Below, one piece after another: positions 7,881 to 15,812 of a DNA stretch of 64,000 nt. The notes under the pieces were generated by a model. It made no database searches. It saw nothing but the letters and a program-made list of their open reading frames with translations, and was not told the DNA's origin. Every line of letters starts with the position of its first letter. Position 1 is the stretch's first letter. A program made the translations under genes and the position numbers. Source of the DNA: Deltaproteobacteria bacterium (GTDB lineage Bacteria; Myxococcota_A; UBA9042; PHBI01); NCBI GenBank assembly GCA_020632715.1, contig JACKFA010000006.1:62001-126000 (forward strand), read 5' to 3'.

Positions 7881-9545
7881 GTGACGGAGAAGAGCGACAG
7901 CGGCCCAGCCCCCGGTGTCCAGCGTCCCCCGTTGATCGCGTATTCGACGAAGGCCGAGGACCTCGTCGGGCGCGTGCTCGACGAGCGCTACATCGTCGAT
8001 GGCGTGCTCGGGAAGGGCGCGATGGGGCTCGTCCTCGGCGCGCGCCACACCTTCCTCGACAAGCGCGTGGCCGTGAAGATCCTCCACCCGTCGCTCGTGC
8101 TCGTCGACGAGATGAAGGAGCGCTTCCTGCGCGAGGCGCGCGCGGCGAGCACGGTGCACCACGACGGCCTCGTCGAGGTGAGCGACTTCGGCGTCACGGA
8201 CGCCGGCCTCTACTACCTCGTCATGGAGTACCTCGAGGGGCAGGACCTGTACGACTGGGCCGGCGAGCAGGGGGCGCTCGACGTGGCCGTCATCGCCTCG
8301 ATCGCCGTGCAGATCTGCGACGCCCTCGCGGCGCTCCACGACGCGGGCTTCGTCCACCGCGATCTCAAGCCCGAGAACATCTGGGTCCTGAACGAGGTGG
8401 GCCCGGACGGGTTCCCGCTGGTCAAGGTGCTCGACCTCGGCATCGCCGCGGTCATCGAGGACGTCGGCGAGGGGCGGCGCCTCACGAAGACCGGGCACAC
8501 CGTCGGCACGGTGCACTACATGTCCCCCGAGCAGGCCCTCGGGGAGCGGGTCGACGGCCGCACCGACATCTACGCGCTCGGCTGCCTCATGTGGGAGCTC
8601 GTCGCCGGCGAGTGCACCTTCGAGGGCTCGAGCCACATGGCCGTCATGATGAAGCACATGTCGGAGGAGCCGCAGCGGCCCTCGACGCGGCGTGGCGACG
8701 TGCCGCCGTGGCTCGACGACGTCGTCATGCGCTGCCTGAAGAAGAAGGCGGAGGACCGCTTCCAGACGTCGCGCGAGCTGCGCCTCGCGCTCGAGAGCGG
8801 CCTCGAGAACGGGACCGTCCCGTTCGTGCTCGCGAGCGAGGGGGCGGTGGTCCCGGGGACGGGCGCGCGCTTCGCCGAGACGGGGCACGCGCCCACGACC
8901 GAGGTCGAGCTCGCGCTCAGGCGTCGTCGTCGCACCGGGCTCCTCGCGGCGATCGCGGCGGTGCTCGTCGCGGGCGTCGCGGTGTGGTTGCTCACGCGCC
9001 CGGGCGAGGCGAGCGACGTGCCGCTCGTCGTGGACCCGACGCCGGCGGCGACGGTGGCGGGCGCGCCGCCCGCGCCGAGCGCGCCTGGTGGCGAGGGAGC
9101 GGGCGAGGAGGCAGGCGGCGCCGAGGTCGGCGCGGCCGAGCCGGCCGCGGCGGCCGAGGAACCCACGGTCGTGGGCGAGGCGCCGGTGGTCGGCGAGGCG
9201 GGCAGCGCGGCGGCCGTGACGAAGCCGGCCACGCCGGCGAAGGTGACGATCAAGCTGCAGGTGACCCCGGCGGGGGCGACGGTCGAGCGCGACGGGGCGC
9301 CGATCGGTCAGACGCCGCGCAGCGACGAGGTGCTCCGCGGCGACCGGACGGTCACGTACCGCTTCACGCACGACGGCTACGCGCCGCTCGAGGTGAAGGT
9401 GACGCCGAACGAGGGGCAGACGGTCACGGGCGCGCTCGCGGAGGCGCCGGTCGTGAAGGCGCCGCCGGTGCGCCGGCCCCCGGCGGCGAAGGGCGACGAG
9501 AAGGACGCCCCGAGCGGGCTCATGCTCCCGGAGAAGCCCAAGTGA
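7881..9545 (+). CDS. Membrane-anchored Ser/Thr protein kinase with PEGA-like tail
   Basis: 554 aa. Kinase domain about 37-305: glycine loop GVLGKGAMG, ATP-binding Lys66 (VAVKIL), catalytic HRDLKPEN (159-166), DLG at 185-187 replacing DFG as in many bacterial Pkn kinases, and the P+1 region GTVHYMSPEQ. One transmembrane helix at 353-371 follows an Arg cluster; then a Pro/Ala/Glu-rich stretch and a PEGA-like domain (VTPAGATVERDGAPIGQTP) predicted outside the cytoplasm. The start is GTG 7881, with GAGGAGG 10 bases upstream. It overlaps the TPR gene by 4 bases. The envelope domain could sense a surface ligand; substrates are unknown. Confidence 0.93.
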   Translation: MTEKSDSGPAPGVQRPPLIAYSTKAEDLVGRVLDERYIVDGVLGKGAMGLVLGARHTFLDKRVAVKILHPSLVLVDEMKERFLREARAASTVHHDGLVEVSDFGVTDAGLYYLVMEYLEGQDLYDWAGEQGALDVAVIASIAVQICDALAALHDAGFVHRDLKPENIWVLNEVGPDGFPLVKVLDLGIAAVIEDVGEGRRLTKTGHTVGTVHYMSPEQALGERVDGRTDIYALGCLMWELVAGECTFEGSSHMAVMMKHMSEEPQRPSTRRGDVPPWLDDVVMRCLKKKAEDRFQTSRELRLALESGLENGTVPFVLASEGAVVPGTGARFAETGHAPTTEVELALRRRRRTGLLAAIAAVLVAGVAVWLLTRPGEASDVPLVVDPTPAATVAGAPPAPSAPGGEGAGEEAGGAEVGAAEPAAAAEEPTVVGEAPVVGEAGSAAAVTKPATPAKVTIKLQVTPAGATVERDGAPIGQTPRSDEVLRGDRTVTYRFTHDGYAPLEVKVTPNEGQTVTGALAEAPVVKAPPVRRPPAAKGDEKDAPSGLMLPEKPK

Positions 9546-10483
9546 GCGACGTCAGCGCGCGGCGGATCGGCCGCGCCCTCCTGCTCGCGCTCGCGTGGGC
9601 GCTGCTCGCCGCCGCCGCGCCCGCGGGGGACGAGGATCGGGCGCGCCAGACGAAGGCGTACGACCTGTTCGAGAAGGGGCAGCGGCAGTTCGAGGACGAG
9701 CACTTCGACGCGGCGGCGCGCTACTTCCAGGACGCCTGGGAGCTCTACGAGGACCCGGCCTACCTCTTCAACATCGGGATGGCGTTCGAGAAGGCGCAGC
9801 GCTGGTCGCTGACGGTCGAGCACTATCAGCGCTTCCTCGACCGCTACCCGGACTCGCCGAACCGCTCGGAGGTCGAGCGGCGGCTCGAGGCGGCGCGGGC
9901 GAGCCTCGCGGCGACGCAGGCGCGGATCCGCGTGATGGCGACGCCGGACGGGACGGTCGCGAAGGTCGTGGCTGGCGGGACGGGCACGTGCGCGTCGCCG
10001 TGCGAGCTGACGGTGGAGCCCGGGCCGGTGACGATCGAGCTCACGGCGGGGGACGCGCGGAAGGTGGTGTCGAAGAGCCTGGGCGCGGCGGAGTCGTGGC
10101 GGATCGAGGAGGCGCTGCCGGTCGACGCGGCGGCGGTGCGGCCCCCCGGCGGCGGCCCGGATCGCACGGGGAGCCTGATCGCGTGGGGCGTCGGGGGCGC
10201 GGGGCTCGTGACGGGCGTCGTCTTCGGGGTGCTGGCGCAGGGCGACTACGACGACGGCAAGGCCCTCGCGGACCGGAGCCCCCTCGACGGCGCGGACTAC
10301 GACGCGCTCGCGGGGCACCGGAGCGACCTCGAGCGGGACAGCCTCGTGGCGGACATCGGGTTCGGGACGGCGGTGGTCGGCGCGGTGGTGGGGCTGGTGC
10401 TGTGGTTCACGGCTGACGGGGACGCGGCGCCGGCGCCGGCCCCGGCGGGGTCGACGGGAGGAGGCGCGACGTGGGCGTTCTGA
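9542..10483 (+). CDS. Exported TPR protein with C-terminal membrane helices
   Basis: 313 aa. An N-terminal hydrophobic segment (ALLLALAWALLAAAAPAG) works as signal or anchor. TPR-like helices follow at about 35-110 (YDLFEKGQRQFEDEHFD, YLFNIGMAFEKA, YQRFLDRYPDS), then a PEGA-like section (CASPCELTVEPGPVTIELTAG). Two hydrophobic segments lie near the C-terminus (IAWGVGGAGLVTGVVFGVLA, FGTAVVGAVVGLVLWFTA). GTG 9542 overlaps the kinase stop, so the pair is translationally coupled. It probably works with the kinase in the envelope; no specific function is known. Confidence 0.82.
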   Translation: MSDVSARRIGRALLLALAWALLAAAAPAGDEDRARQTKAYDLFEKGQRQFEDEHFDAAARYFQDAWELYEDPAYLFNIGMAFEKAQRWSLTVEHYQRFLDRYPDSPNRSEVERRLEAARASLAATQARIRVMATPDGTVAKVVAGGTGTCASPCELTVEPGPVTIELTAGDARKVVSKSLGAAESWRIEEALPVDAAAVRPPGGGPDRTGSLIAWGVGGAGLVTGVVFGVLAQGDYDDGKALADRSPLDGADYDALAGHRSDLERDSLVADIGFGTAVVGAVVGLVLWFTADGDAAPAPAPAGSTGGGATWAF

Positions 10484-11163
10484 GGACCGCGCCGTCGCGA
10501 CTCGCGCTGGGGTTCGCGCTCGCGGGCGTGCTCGGCGGGTGCAGCCTGACGCTCGACCCGGACGACCTCGTGGCGGAGCGGCAGGACGCGGTCTTCGCGG
10601 ACGTGGACACGGTGGCGACGGAGGACGCGGCGGACACGCGGGACGCGGCGGACACGCTGCTCCCGGACACGCAGGTGGTGGACACGGAGCTCCCGGCGGA
10701 CACGGCGGACACGACGGTCCCCGAGGACACGGCGGACACGGCGCCGGACGAGGTGGACGCGGCGGACGCGAAGGCGCTGGTGCTGCACGTGTCGGGGGAG
10801 AGCGGCTGCACGCTCGACTACTACGCGCAGGCGATCACGAGCTGTCCGAAGGCGTGCCCGGCGTCGGCGGGCGGGTGGCCGATCGTGGTCGACGCGACGG
10901 GGAGCACGGGCTACACGAGCTTCCGCTGGAAGTTCAGCGCGACGGAGAACTTCTCGATCGACTCGCAGGCGACGGGCGCGCGGGTGGGGGTGACGCTGTC
11001 GCCGCCGGACTGCGCGCTCTTCGACGGGAGCATCGGCCCGGCGCGGGTGCTCATCGACCTCTCGGTCGACAACGGGCCCTACGAGACGGTGAAGACGCTC
11101 GACTTCTCGGTGCGGCTCTCCTCGACGTGCACCAACGGAGCGGGAGACTGCCCGGCGCCGTAG
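10471..11163 (+). CDS. Lipoprotein with Asp/Thr-rich linker
   Basis: 230 aa. The signal peptide ends in lipobox LGGC (Cys about 23). Residues 35-105 are a low-complexity linker of repeated ADT and EDT units. The C-terminal domain (about 110-230) has six Cys (SGCTLDYY, TSCPKACPAS, PPDCALF, SSTCTNG...DC) and a beta-rich look (GYTSFRWKFSA). No family is recognised. It overlaps the TPR gene by 13 bases, making it the third gene of the kinase operon and suggesting a surface partner of that system. The linker is like those of the two giant lipoproteins at 26744-35351. Confidence 0.78.
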   Translation: MGVLRTAPSRLALGFALAGVLGGCSLTLDPDDLVAERQDAVFADVDTVATEDAADTRDAADTLLPDTQVVDTELPADTADTTVPEDTADTAPDEVDAADAKALVLHVSGESGCTLDYYAQAITSCPKACPASAGGWPIVVDATGSTGYTSFRWKFSATENFSIDSQATGARVGVTLSPPDCALFDGSIGPARVLIDLSVDNGPYETVKTLDFSVRLSSTCTNGAGDCPAP

Positions 11164-11192
11164 CGATCGGGCCCAAACCCGTCCGCACCGCC

Positions 11193-11217
11193 GTAGGGGC
11201 GGCCCTCGTGGCCGCCC
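11193..11217. repeat. Intergenic palindrome, GTAGGGGCGGCC type
   Basis: GGGCGGCC (11197-11204) and GGCCGCCC (11210-11217) form a perfect 8-bp stem around loop CTCGT, preceded by GTAG. From memory, GTAGGGGCG-ACC...GGT-CGCCC elements are dispersed repeats in many GC-rich bacteria. It lies between two convergent genes and may also slow transcription from both sides, but no T-tract follows. Confidence 0.6.
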
Positions 11218-11229
11218 GCGCGGCGCCGC

Positions 11230-12282
11230 CTACTTCTGGATCGTGATCGACCGCTTGCCGGCCAGGTCCTTCGTGCTCCCGACCATCACGGCCTTCGACC
11301 GGAACGCGTAGACCTCCTTGATCGTCGCCGTGCCGACCCCGGCGACGGTGCCCTTCATCCCGACCTCGACGCCGTGCGTCTTGCCCTTGTTGATGACGAG
11401 CGTCACGGTCTTGCCGGTGTCGATGGTCTGGATGATCCGCGCCACGACCGGGCCACCGGCCTGCGCCTTCGGCTCGTCCGGCTCATCCGGCTGCGGCTCG
11501 TCGGGCTCGTCCTTCTTGATGGCCTTGCAACGCCCCCACACGCAGCGCTTGCCGGCCCCGCACTTCTTCCCGTAGCACGGGTCGCGCAGGCACTCGTTCC
11601 GCTTGTGGTGGCAGTAGTAGCCGCGCTTGCACGGCCCGCCGCAGTACGGCTCACACACGTTGTCGATGCACGTCGAGTCGCTGTCGCACTCGGGCTCGCA
11701 CACCGTCGGGTCGAGCGGCTTCACCCGCACGCACGTCCCCTCCTCACACTTCTCGCCGTCCTCGCACGACACGCCCTCGCACGGGTCCTTCGGCGTCACC
11801 TCGACCGCGAAGTCCGCCCGGTACGCGGCCTTGCCGCCCGTCGTCTCGAGCCGCACGAGGTAGCTCGTCGCGTCCGTGGCCTCCCACTCGAGGTTGTACT
11901 CGAACTCGTCCTTCACGACGTCCGCCGTCGCGAACGTCTCCGTGCCGTCCGTCGCGAAGACCGTGATCTTCCCCGTCATCTCCTGCTTCTTCGAGAACGG
12001 ATCGCCCACGACCACCGCGAGCTTCGCCTTCCCCGCCTCCTCGACCGTCACCTTCTTCCAGTCGACCTTGTCGCCCTTCTTGAAGTCGAGCTGGTCGCGC
12101 TGCGTGTAGTCGGGCGGGAGCTCGGCGGCCTCGGCGGGCTTGCCGTCCGTGTCGACATAGCTCGGCGCGCACGCCGTCAGCGCCGCGCCGGACGCGAGCG
12201 CGAGCGAGAGCGCGAGCAGTGGGAGGAGCGCATTCGAGCGGAGGGACGACGGGCCGGACCGGCGCAACATCGACGGCGACAT
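11230..12282 (-). CDS. Cys-rich lipoprotein under a sigma54-type promoter
   Basis: 350 aa. Signal peptide ends in lipobox LTAC (Cys about 38). Residues 60-180 are beta-rich (DFKKGDKVDWKKV, KITVFATDGTETF). A Cys-rich section at about 185-275 (CEGVSCEDGEKCEEGTC, CDSDSTCIDNVCEPYC) resembles EGF or disulfide-rich modules. A Pro/Asp/Glu linker leads to a C-terminal module (LVINKGKTHGVEVGMKGTV) resembling the small beta domain in some envelope and flagellar proteins. ATG 12282 has AGAAGGAAG about 8 bases upstream. Upstream lie a perfect-consensus sigma54 promoter (12350-12366) and two palindromes (12406-12456), so the neighbouring NtrC-type regulator probably controls it. Function unknown. Confidence 0.82.
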   Translation of the reverse strand: MSPSMLRRSGPSSLRSNALLPLLALSLALASGAALTACAPSYVDTDGKPAEAAELPPDYTQRDQLDFKKGDKVDWKKVTVEEAGKAKLAVVVGDPFSKKQEMTGKITVFATDGTETFATADVVKDEFEYNLEWEATDATSYLVRLETTGGKAAYRADFAVEVTPKDPCEGVSCEDGEKCEEGTCVRVKPLDPTVCEPECDSDSTCIDNVCEPYCGGPCKRGYYCHHKRNECLRDPCYGKKCGAGKRCVWGRCKAIKKDEPDEPQPDEPDEPKAQAGGPVVARIIQTIDTGKTVTLVINKGKTHGVEVGMKGTVAGVGTATIKEVYAFRSKAVMVGSTKDLAGKRSITIQK

Positions 12283-12349
12283 ACAGTGACTTCCTTCTGG
12301 CAGGGGGCGTCGGCGGGGGGCCCCGACGGACGCGTTCAACTGCTTGAAA

Positions 12350-12366
12350 AGCAAGCCCTGTGCCAC
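12350..12366 (-). promoter_or_regulatory. Sigma54 (RpoN) promoter of the Cys-rich lipoprotein
   Basis: On the minus strand TGGCACAGGGCTTGCT matches TGGCAC-N5-TTGCW at every conserved position, with GG and GC exactly 10 bases apart. The start is expected near 12339, giving a leader of about 57 nt before ATG 12282. Two palindromes are centred about 74 and 109 bp upstream of that start. Confidence 0.8.
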
Positions 12367-12405
12367 GCCACGGGAGCGGCCCCCGCCGCGGTCTCCGGTG
12401 GTCGT

Positions 12406-12456
12406 GGGGCAATTTGCCCCCGGCTCCATCCCGCCTCCGCGGGGACTTATGCCCCG
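12406..12456. promoter_or_regulatory. Paired palindromes (pair 1), likely enhancer sites
   Basis: Site A is GGGGCAATTTGCCCC (12406-12420), a GGGGC-N5-GCCCC palindrome. Site B is CGGGGACTTATGCCCCG (12440-12456), CGGGG-N7-CCCCG. Their centres are 35 bp apart. They lie upstream of the minus-strand sigma54 promoter at the distance typical of NtrC-family binding. The same two-site pattern recurs at 14126-14175 and 16978-17037. Confidence 0.65.
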
Positions 12457-12465
12457 CGCCCGGCG

Positions 12466-13647
12466 TCAGCCTCCGGCGGCCGGCATGACCACGTGGAACG
12501 CGCTCCCCGCGCCAGGCTCGCTCTCGACCTCGATGCGCCCGCCGTGGCCCGTGACGATCCCCTCGCTCACGGACAGCCCGAGGCCCGTCCCGCGGTCGCC
12601 CTCCTTCGTGGTGAAGAACGGGTCGAAGATCTGCGCCTTCACCTCGGGCGTCATGCCGACCCCCTGGTCGGCCACGCTCACGCGCACCAGGCGCTCGCCG
12701 CCGTCGCCGCCGTCCGCGCCGCCGCTGACGCGCACCCGCACCTCGCCGCCCTCCGGCATCGCCTGCGCCGCGTTCATCAGGAGGTTCGCCATGACCTGCT
12801 CGAGCTGGCTCGCGTCGCCCCGCACGACCGCCGGCCCGCCGTCGACCGTGACCACGACGTCGACCTGGAGCGTCCCGAGGAGCGGCGAGAGCAGGTCGAT
12901 CGAGCTCGTGACGACCTCGCCGAGGTCGACCGCGTCCTGCACGTGGGAGCGCCGCCGCGCGAAGCCGAGGACGCCGCGGATCCGCGCCGTCAGCTTGTCC
13001 GTCTGGGCGACGATCACCTCCGCCGAGGCCGCGCTCGCCTCGCTCGTCGCCGGGTCCTTGCCGATGAGGCGCGCGCGCCCGCGGATGACGTTGAGCGGCG
13101 TCCCCATCTCGTGGGCCGTGGCGGCCGCGAGCTCGCCGAGGATCTTCAGCCGCTCGGCGTGCCTGAGCTGCGCCGTCGTCGCGACGCGCTTCGCGTGCTC
13201 GGCAGCGTACCGCGCGCGCGCCGTCGCGAGCTGCTCGGTCATGAGGTTCATGCCGAGGGCGAGGGCGCCGACCTCGTCGCGCCCGCCGACGGGGACGCGC
13301 GCCTCGAGGTCGCCGTCGCCCACGTGGCGGGTGTGCGCGAGGAAGCGCGCGAGCGGCCGTCCGACGACGCGCACGGAGAGCCCGACGACCACGACGAAGG
13401 CGACGAGCATCACGAGGAGCGCGGCGAGCACACGGTCCTCGACGATGTCCTCGAGGACGACCGGGTCGGGCGGCGGCGGCGCCGGGGCGTGGCCGCTGGC
13501 GGTCTCCGGCACGCGCGCGACCCAGGCCGCCGTCCAGGCGCTCGTGATGCGGGTCTGCGCGCGGTCGACGCTCCACGCCGTGTGGAGCGCGAACACGACG
13601 GCGATGGCGACGCTCTGGACGAGCGCGAGCTTGAGCGCGAGCTTCAC
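12466..13647 (-). CDS. Membrane sensor histidine kinase
   Basis: 393 aa. Two transmembrane helices (LALVQSVAIAVVFALHTAW near the start, VLAALLVMLVAFVVVVGL near 85-105) enclose a short periplasmic loop of about 60 aa; a HAMP domain (RPLARFLAHTRHVGDGDLEA), H-box (ATAHEMGTPLNVIRG) and ATPase domain (LLMNAAQAMPEGG, DQGVGMT, GTGLGLSV) follow. GTG 13647 is chosen because it begins directly before the first helix. An in-frame ATG at 13746 would overlap the divergent receiver gene by 11 bases, so it is less likely. With the receiver and NtrC-type genes on either side it probably forms one signalling unit. Confidence 0.85.
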   Translation of the reverse strand: MKLALKLALVQSVAIAVVFALHTAWSVDRAQTRITSAWTAAWVARVPETASGHAPAPPPPDPVVLEDIVEDRVLAALLVMLVAFVVVVGLSVRVVGRPLARFLAHTRHVGDGDLEARVPVGGRDEVGALALGMNLMTEQLATARARYAAEHAKRVATTAQLRHAERLKILGELAAATAHEMGTPLNVIRGRARLIGKDPATSEASAASAEVIVAQTDKLTARIRGVLGFARRRSHVQDAVDLGEVVTSSIDLLSPLLGTLQVDVVVTVDGGPAVVRGDASQLEQVMANLLMNAAQAMPEGGEVRVRVSGGADGGDGGERLVRVSVADQGVGMTPEVKAQIFDPFFTTKEGDRGTGLGLSVSEGIVTGHGGRIEVESEPGAGSAFHVVMPAAGG

Positions 13648-13735
13648 GACGGGCCGATCATCCCACAGCGGCGGCGCCGTGGCGACCGCGACGTCCGCGC
13701 GTCGCTGGCCTGGATCGTGCAACCGGGGCCGCTCG

Positions 13736-14134
13736 ATGCCGACCACGACCTCCCGTCCGCCCCACCGCGCCCTCGTCGCCGAGGACGATCGGGAGATGCG
13801 CCGCCTCCTCGCGGTGCACCTCGCGGGCGCCGGGCTCGCCGTGGACGAGGCCGAGGACGGCGCCGAGCTCCTCGCGCGCCTGCGCGCGGGCGGCGACGGC
13901 TACGCGCTCCTCGTCACGGACGTCCACATGCCGCGCCTCTCCGGCCTCGAGGCCATCCGGCGCGCCGGCGAGGCCGCGCGCGTGCCGACGATCGTCGTCA
14001 CGTCCTTCGGCGACGACGAGGTCCACCGCAAGGCCGAGGCGATGGGGGCGCTCGCCGTCCTCGACAAGCCGTTCGACTTCGACGCGTTCATGGCGGCCGT
14101 CCGCGGCGCGCTCCCCGGGCTCGACGGGGCGTAA
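13736..14134 (+). CDS. Single-domain response regulator (receiver only)
   Basis: 132 aa, a complete receiver domain with no output domain: acidic pair EDD at 17-18, phospho-acceptor Asp62 (VTDVHMPRLSG), conserved Thr in VVTSF and Lys in LDKPFD. ATG 13736 lies 88 bp from the divergent kinase start, so the two share an intergenic promoter region. Such proteins act as phosphate relays or bind partners. The nearby kinase and NtrC-type regulator are the obvious partners. A palindrome (14126-14140) overlaps its stop codon. Confidence 0.85.
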   Translation: MPTTTSRPPHRALVAEDDREMRRLLAVHLAGAGLAVDEAEDGAELLARLRAGGDGYALLVTDVHMPRLSGLEAIRRAGEAARVPTIVVTSFGDDEVHRKAEAMGALAVLDKPFDFDAFMAAVRGALPGLDGA

Positions 14135-14175
14135 AGCCCCACGGCGTGCTCAGGTCGCGCGGGGCATTGTTCCCC
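14126..14175. promoter_or_regulatory. Paired palindromes (pair 2), no clear promoter nearby
   Basis: Site A GGGGCGTAAAGCCCC (14126-14140) includes the stop codon of the receiver gene. Site B CGGGGCATTGTTCCCCG (14160-14176) is centred 35 bp further, the same spacing and order as pair 1. I find no good sigma54 promoter within reach on either strand; the only GG-N10-GC match (14240-14253) lacks the conserved T residues. Confidence 0.5.
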
Positions 14176-14214
14176 GTGCTCCGGATCGGGTTGGTGGCGC
14201 CAACTGCCTGTAAC

Positions 14215-14249
14215 CACGGAGACACGGAGACACGGAGGGGGCACGGAGA
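14215..14249. repeat. Short tandem CACGGAGA repeat
   Basis: Four units of CACGGAGA or CACGGAGG start at 14215, 14223, 14231 and 14242. CACGGAGACACGGAG strings are common dispersed intergenic repeats in many GC-rich bacteria (from memory). It lies between convergent genes and no function can be assigned. The remaining part of this 177-bp gap shows nothing beyond pair 2. Confidence 0.7.
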
Positions 14250-14311
14250 GGGCGAGGTCACTCCGAGTGGTCTCGTTCCCCGCGGTCTCCTCCGACCCGA
14301 CGAGACTGCCG

Positions 14312-15733
14312 TCAGCCCTCGACCCCGTACCGCTTGAGCTTCCGGTACAGCGTCTTCCGGTCGAGGTCGAGCACCTCCGCCGCGCGCGTCCGGCTGCCCT
14401 CCACGGCGTCGAGCACGCGCAGGATGTGCTGCCTCTCGACCTCGTGCATCGGGAGCAGCGCGGAGACCGGGCTCTCCTCGGCCTCCTCGACGGGCGCGAC
14501 CGGCTCCGGCGCGGGCGCCGCCATCGCCTTCGGCGCCCTCCCCGCCGGCACCGCCGCGCGCACCGCCGGCGGCAGGTCGCTCACCCGCAGCGTGTCGTGC
14601 CGCGCGAGCGCCACCGCCCGCTCGATGCAGTTCCGGAGCTCCCGCACGTTCCCCGGCCAGTCGTGCGCGAGCAGCCGATCCGCCGCCTCCGCCGAGAGCC
14701 CCCGGATCGCCACCCCGTGCCGCTCCGACATCTCCCGGATGAACGCCTCCGCGAGGAGCAGGATGTCGTCGCCCCGCGTGCGCAGCGGCGGGAGCTCGAT
14801 CGTCACCACGTTCAGCCGGTAGTAGAGGTCCTCGCGGAAGCGCCCCTCCGCGATCGCCACGTGCAGATCCTGGTTCGTCGCCGCGAGCAGCCGCGCGTCG
14901 AACGCCACCTCCCGCGCCTCCCCGACCGGCCTCACCCGCCGGTCCTCGAGCGCCCGCAGGAGCTTCACCTGCATCGCGAGCGGCATCTCGCCGATCTCGT
15001 CGAGGAGCAGCGTCCCCCCGTCCGCCTCGACGAAGAGCCCGTTCTTCGCCCGCTGCGCCCCCGTGAACGCCCCCTTGCCGTGCCCGAAGAGCTCGCTCTC
15101 GAGCAGCTGCTCGGGGAGCGCTGCGCAGTTCACCGCGATGAACGGCCCGCGCCGGCGGTCGCTCGCCTCGTGGAGCGAGCGCGCCACGACCTCCTTGCCC
15201 GTCCCGCTCTCGCCGGTGATGAGCACGCCGATGTCCGTCGCGGCCACGCGCTCGAGCACGTCGAACACCCGCCGCATGACGCCGCTCCGCCCGATCACCG
15301 TGCCGAACGCCGCGCGATCCGCCTCCCGCCGCCGGAGCCGCGCCACCTCCCGCCGGAGCCGCGAGTTCTCCACCGCCCGCGCGAGCCGCCGCGCGAGGTC
15401 CTCCATGTCGACCGGCTTCGTGATGTAGTCCCACGCGCCCGCGCGCAGCGCGTCCACGGCGGACTCCATCGAGCCGAACGCGGTCAGCACGAGGACCGGC
15501 AGGTCGGGGTGCGCCGACAGCACGCGCCGGCAGAGCTCGAGCCCGCTCATCGCGCGCATGTTCAGGTCGGTGACGACCGCGTCGACGACCTCCTGTCCGA
15601 GCAACGCGAGCGCGGCCTCGCCGCCGGCGCAGGTGCGCACGTCGAAACCCTCCCCGGCGAGGGCGGCGTCGACGAGGTCCCGCATGTCGGCGTCGTCGTC
15701 GACGAACAGGATGCGTCCGCTGTGGGCGACCAT
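14312..15733 (-). CDS. NtrC-type sigma54 response regulator
   Basis: 473 aa. Receiver domain with Asp56 (VVTDLNMR) and Lys in TKPVD; AAA+ domain with Walker A GESGTGKE (174-181), GAFTGA sigma54-contact loop (221-226) and the arginine-rich region REDLYYRLNVV; a Pro/Ala/Glu linker; and a C-terminal FIS helix-turn-helix (RAAEVLDLDRKTLYRKLKRY). It is the likely protein binding the paired palindromes around this cluster and activating the sigma54 promoters at 12350, 16886 and 17078. ATG 15733. The nearby kinase and receiver genes provide its signal path. Binding is inferred from proximity only. Confidence 0.93.
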   Translation of the reverse strand: MVAHSGRILFVDDDADMRDLVDAALAGEGFDVRTCAGGEAALALLGQEVVDAVVTDLNMRAMSGLELCRRVLSAHPDLPVLVLTAFGSMESAVDALRAGAWDYITKPVDMEDLARRLARAVENSRLRREVARLRRREADRAAFGTVIGRSGVMRRVFDVLERVAATDIGVLITGESGTGKEVVARSLHEASDRRRGPFIAVNCAALPEQLLESELFGHGKGAFTGAQRAKNGLFVEADGGTLLLDEIGEMPLAMQVKLLRALEDRRVRPVGEAREVAFDARLLAATNQDLHVAIAEGRFREDLYYRLNVVTIELPPLRTRGDDILLLAEAFIREMSERHGVAIRGLSAEAADRLLAHDWPGNVRELRNCIERAVALARHDTLRVSDLPPAVRAAVPAGRAPKAMAAPAPEPVAPVEEAEESPVSALLPMHEVERQHILRVLDAVEGSRTRAAEVLDLDRKTLYRKLKRYGVEG

Positions 15734-15812
15734 GGGGAAGCCCTATGCCGAGACGCGTCCCCGGTCAATCGCGACGAGCGACCAGCCCGGTCGTTCGCCG
15801 CGACCGGCGCGC

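Noticed and set aside
14240..14253. GG-N10-GC match as a promoter for palindrome pair 2
   Set aside because: It lacks the conserved T residues before GC, and it falls within a CACGGAG repeat, so spacing alone is not enough.
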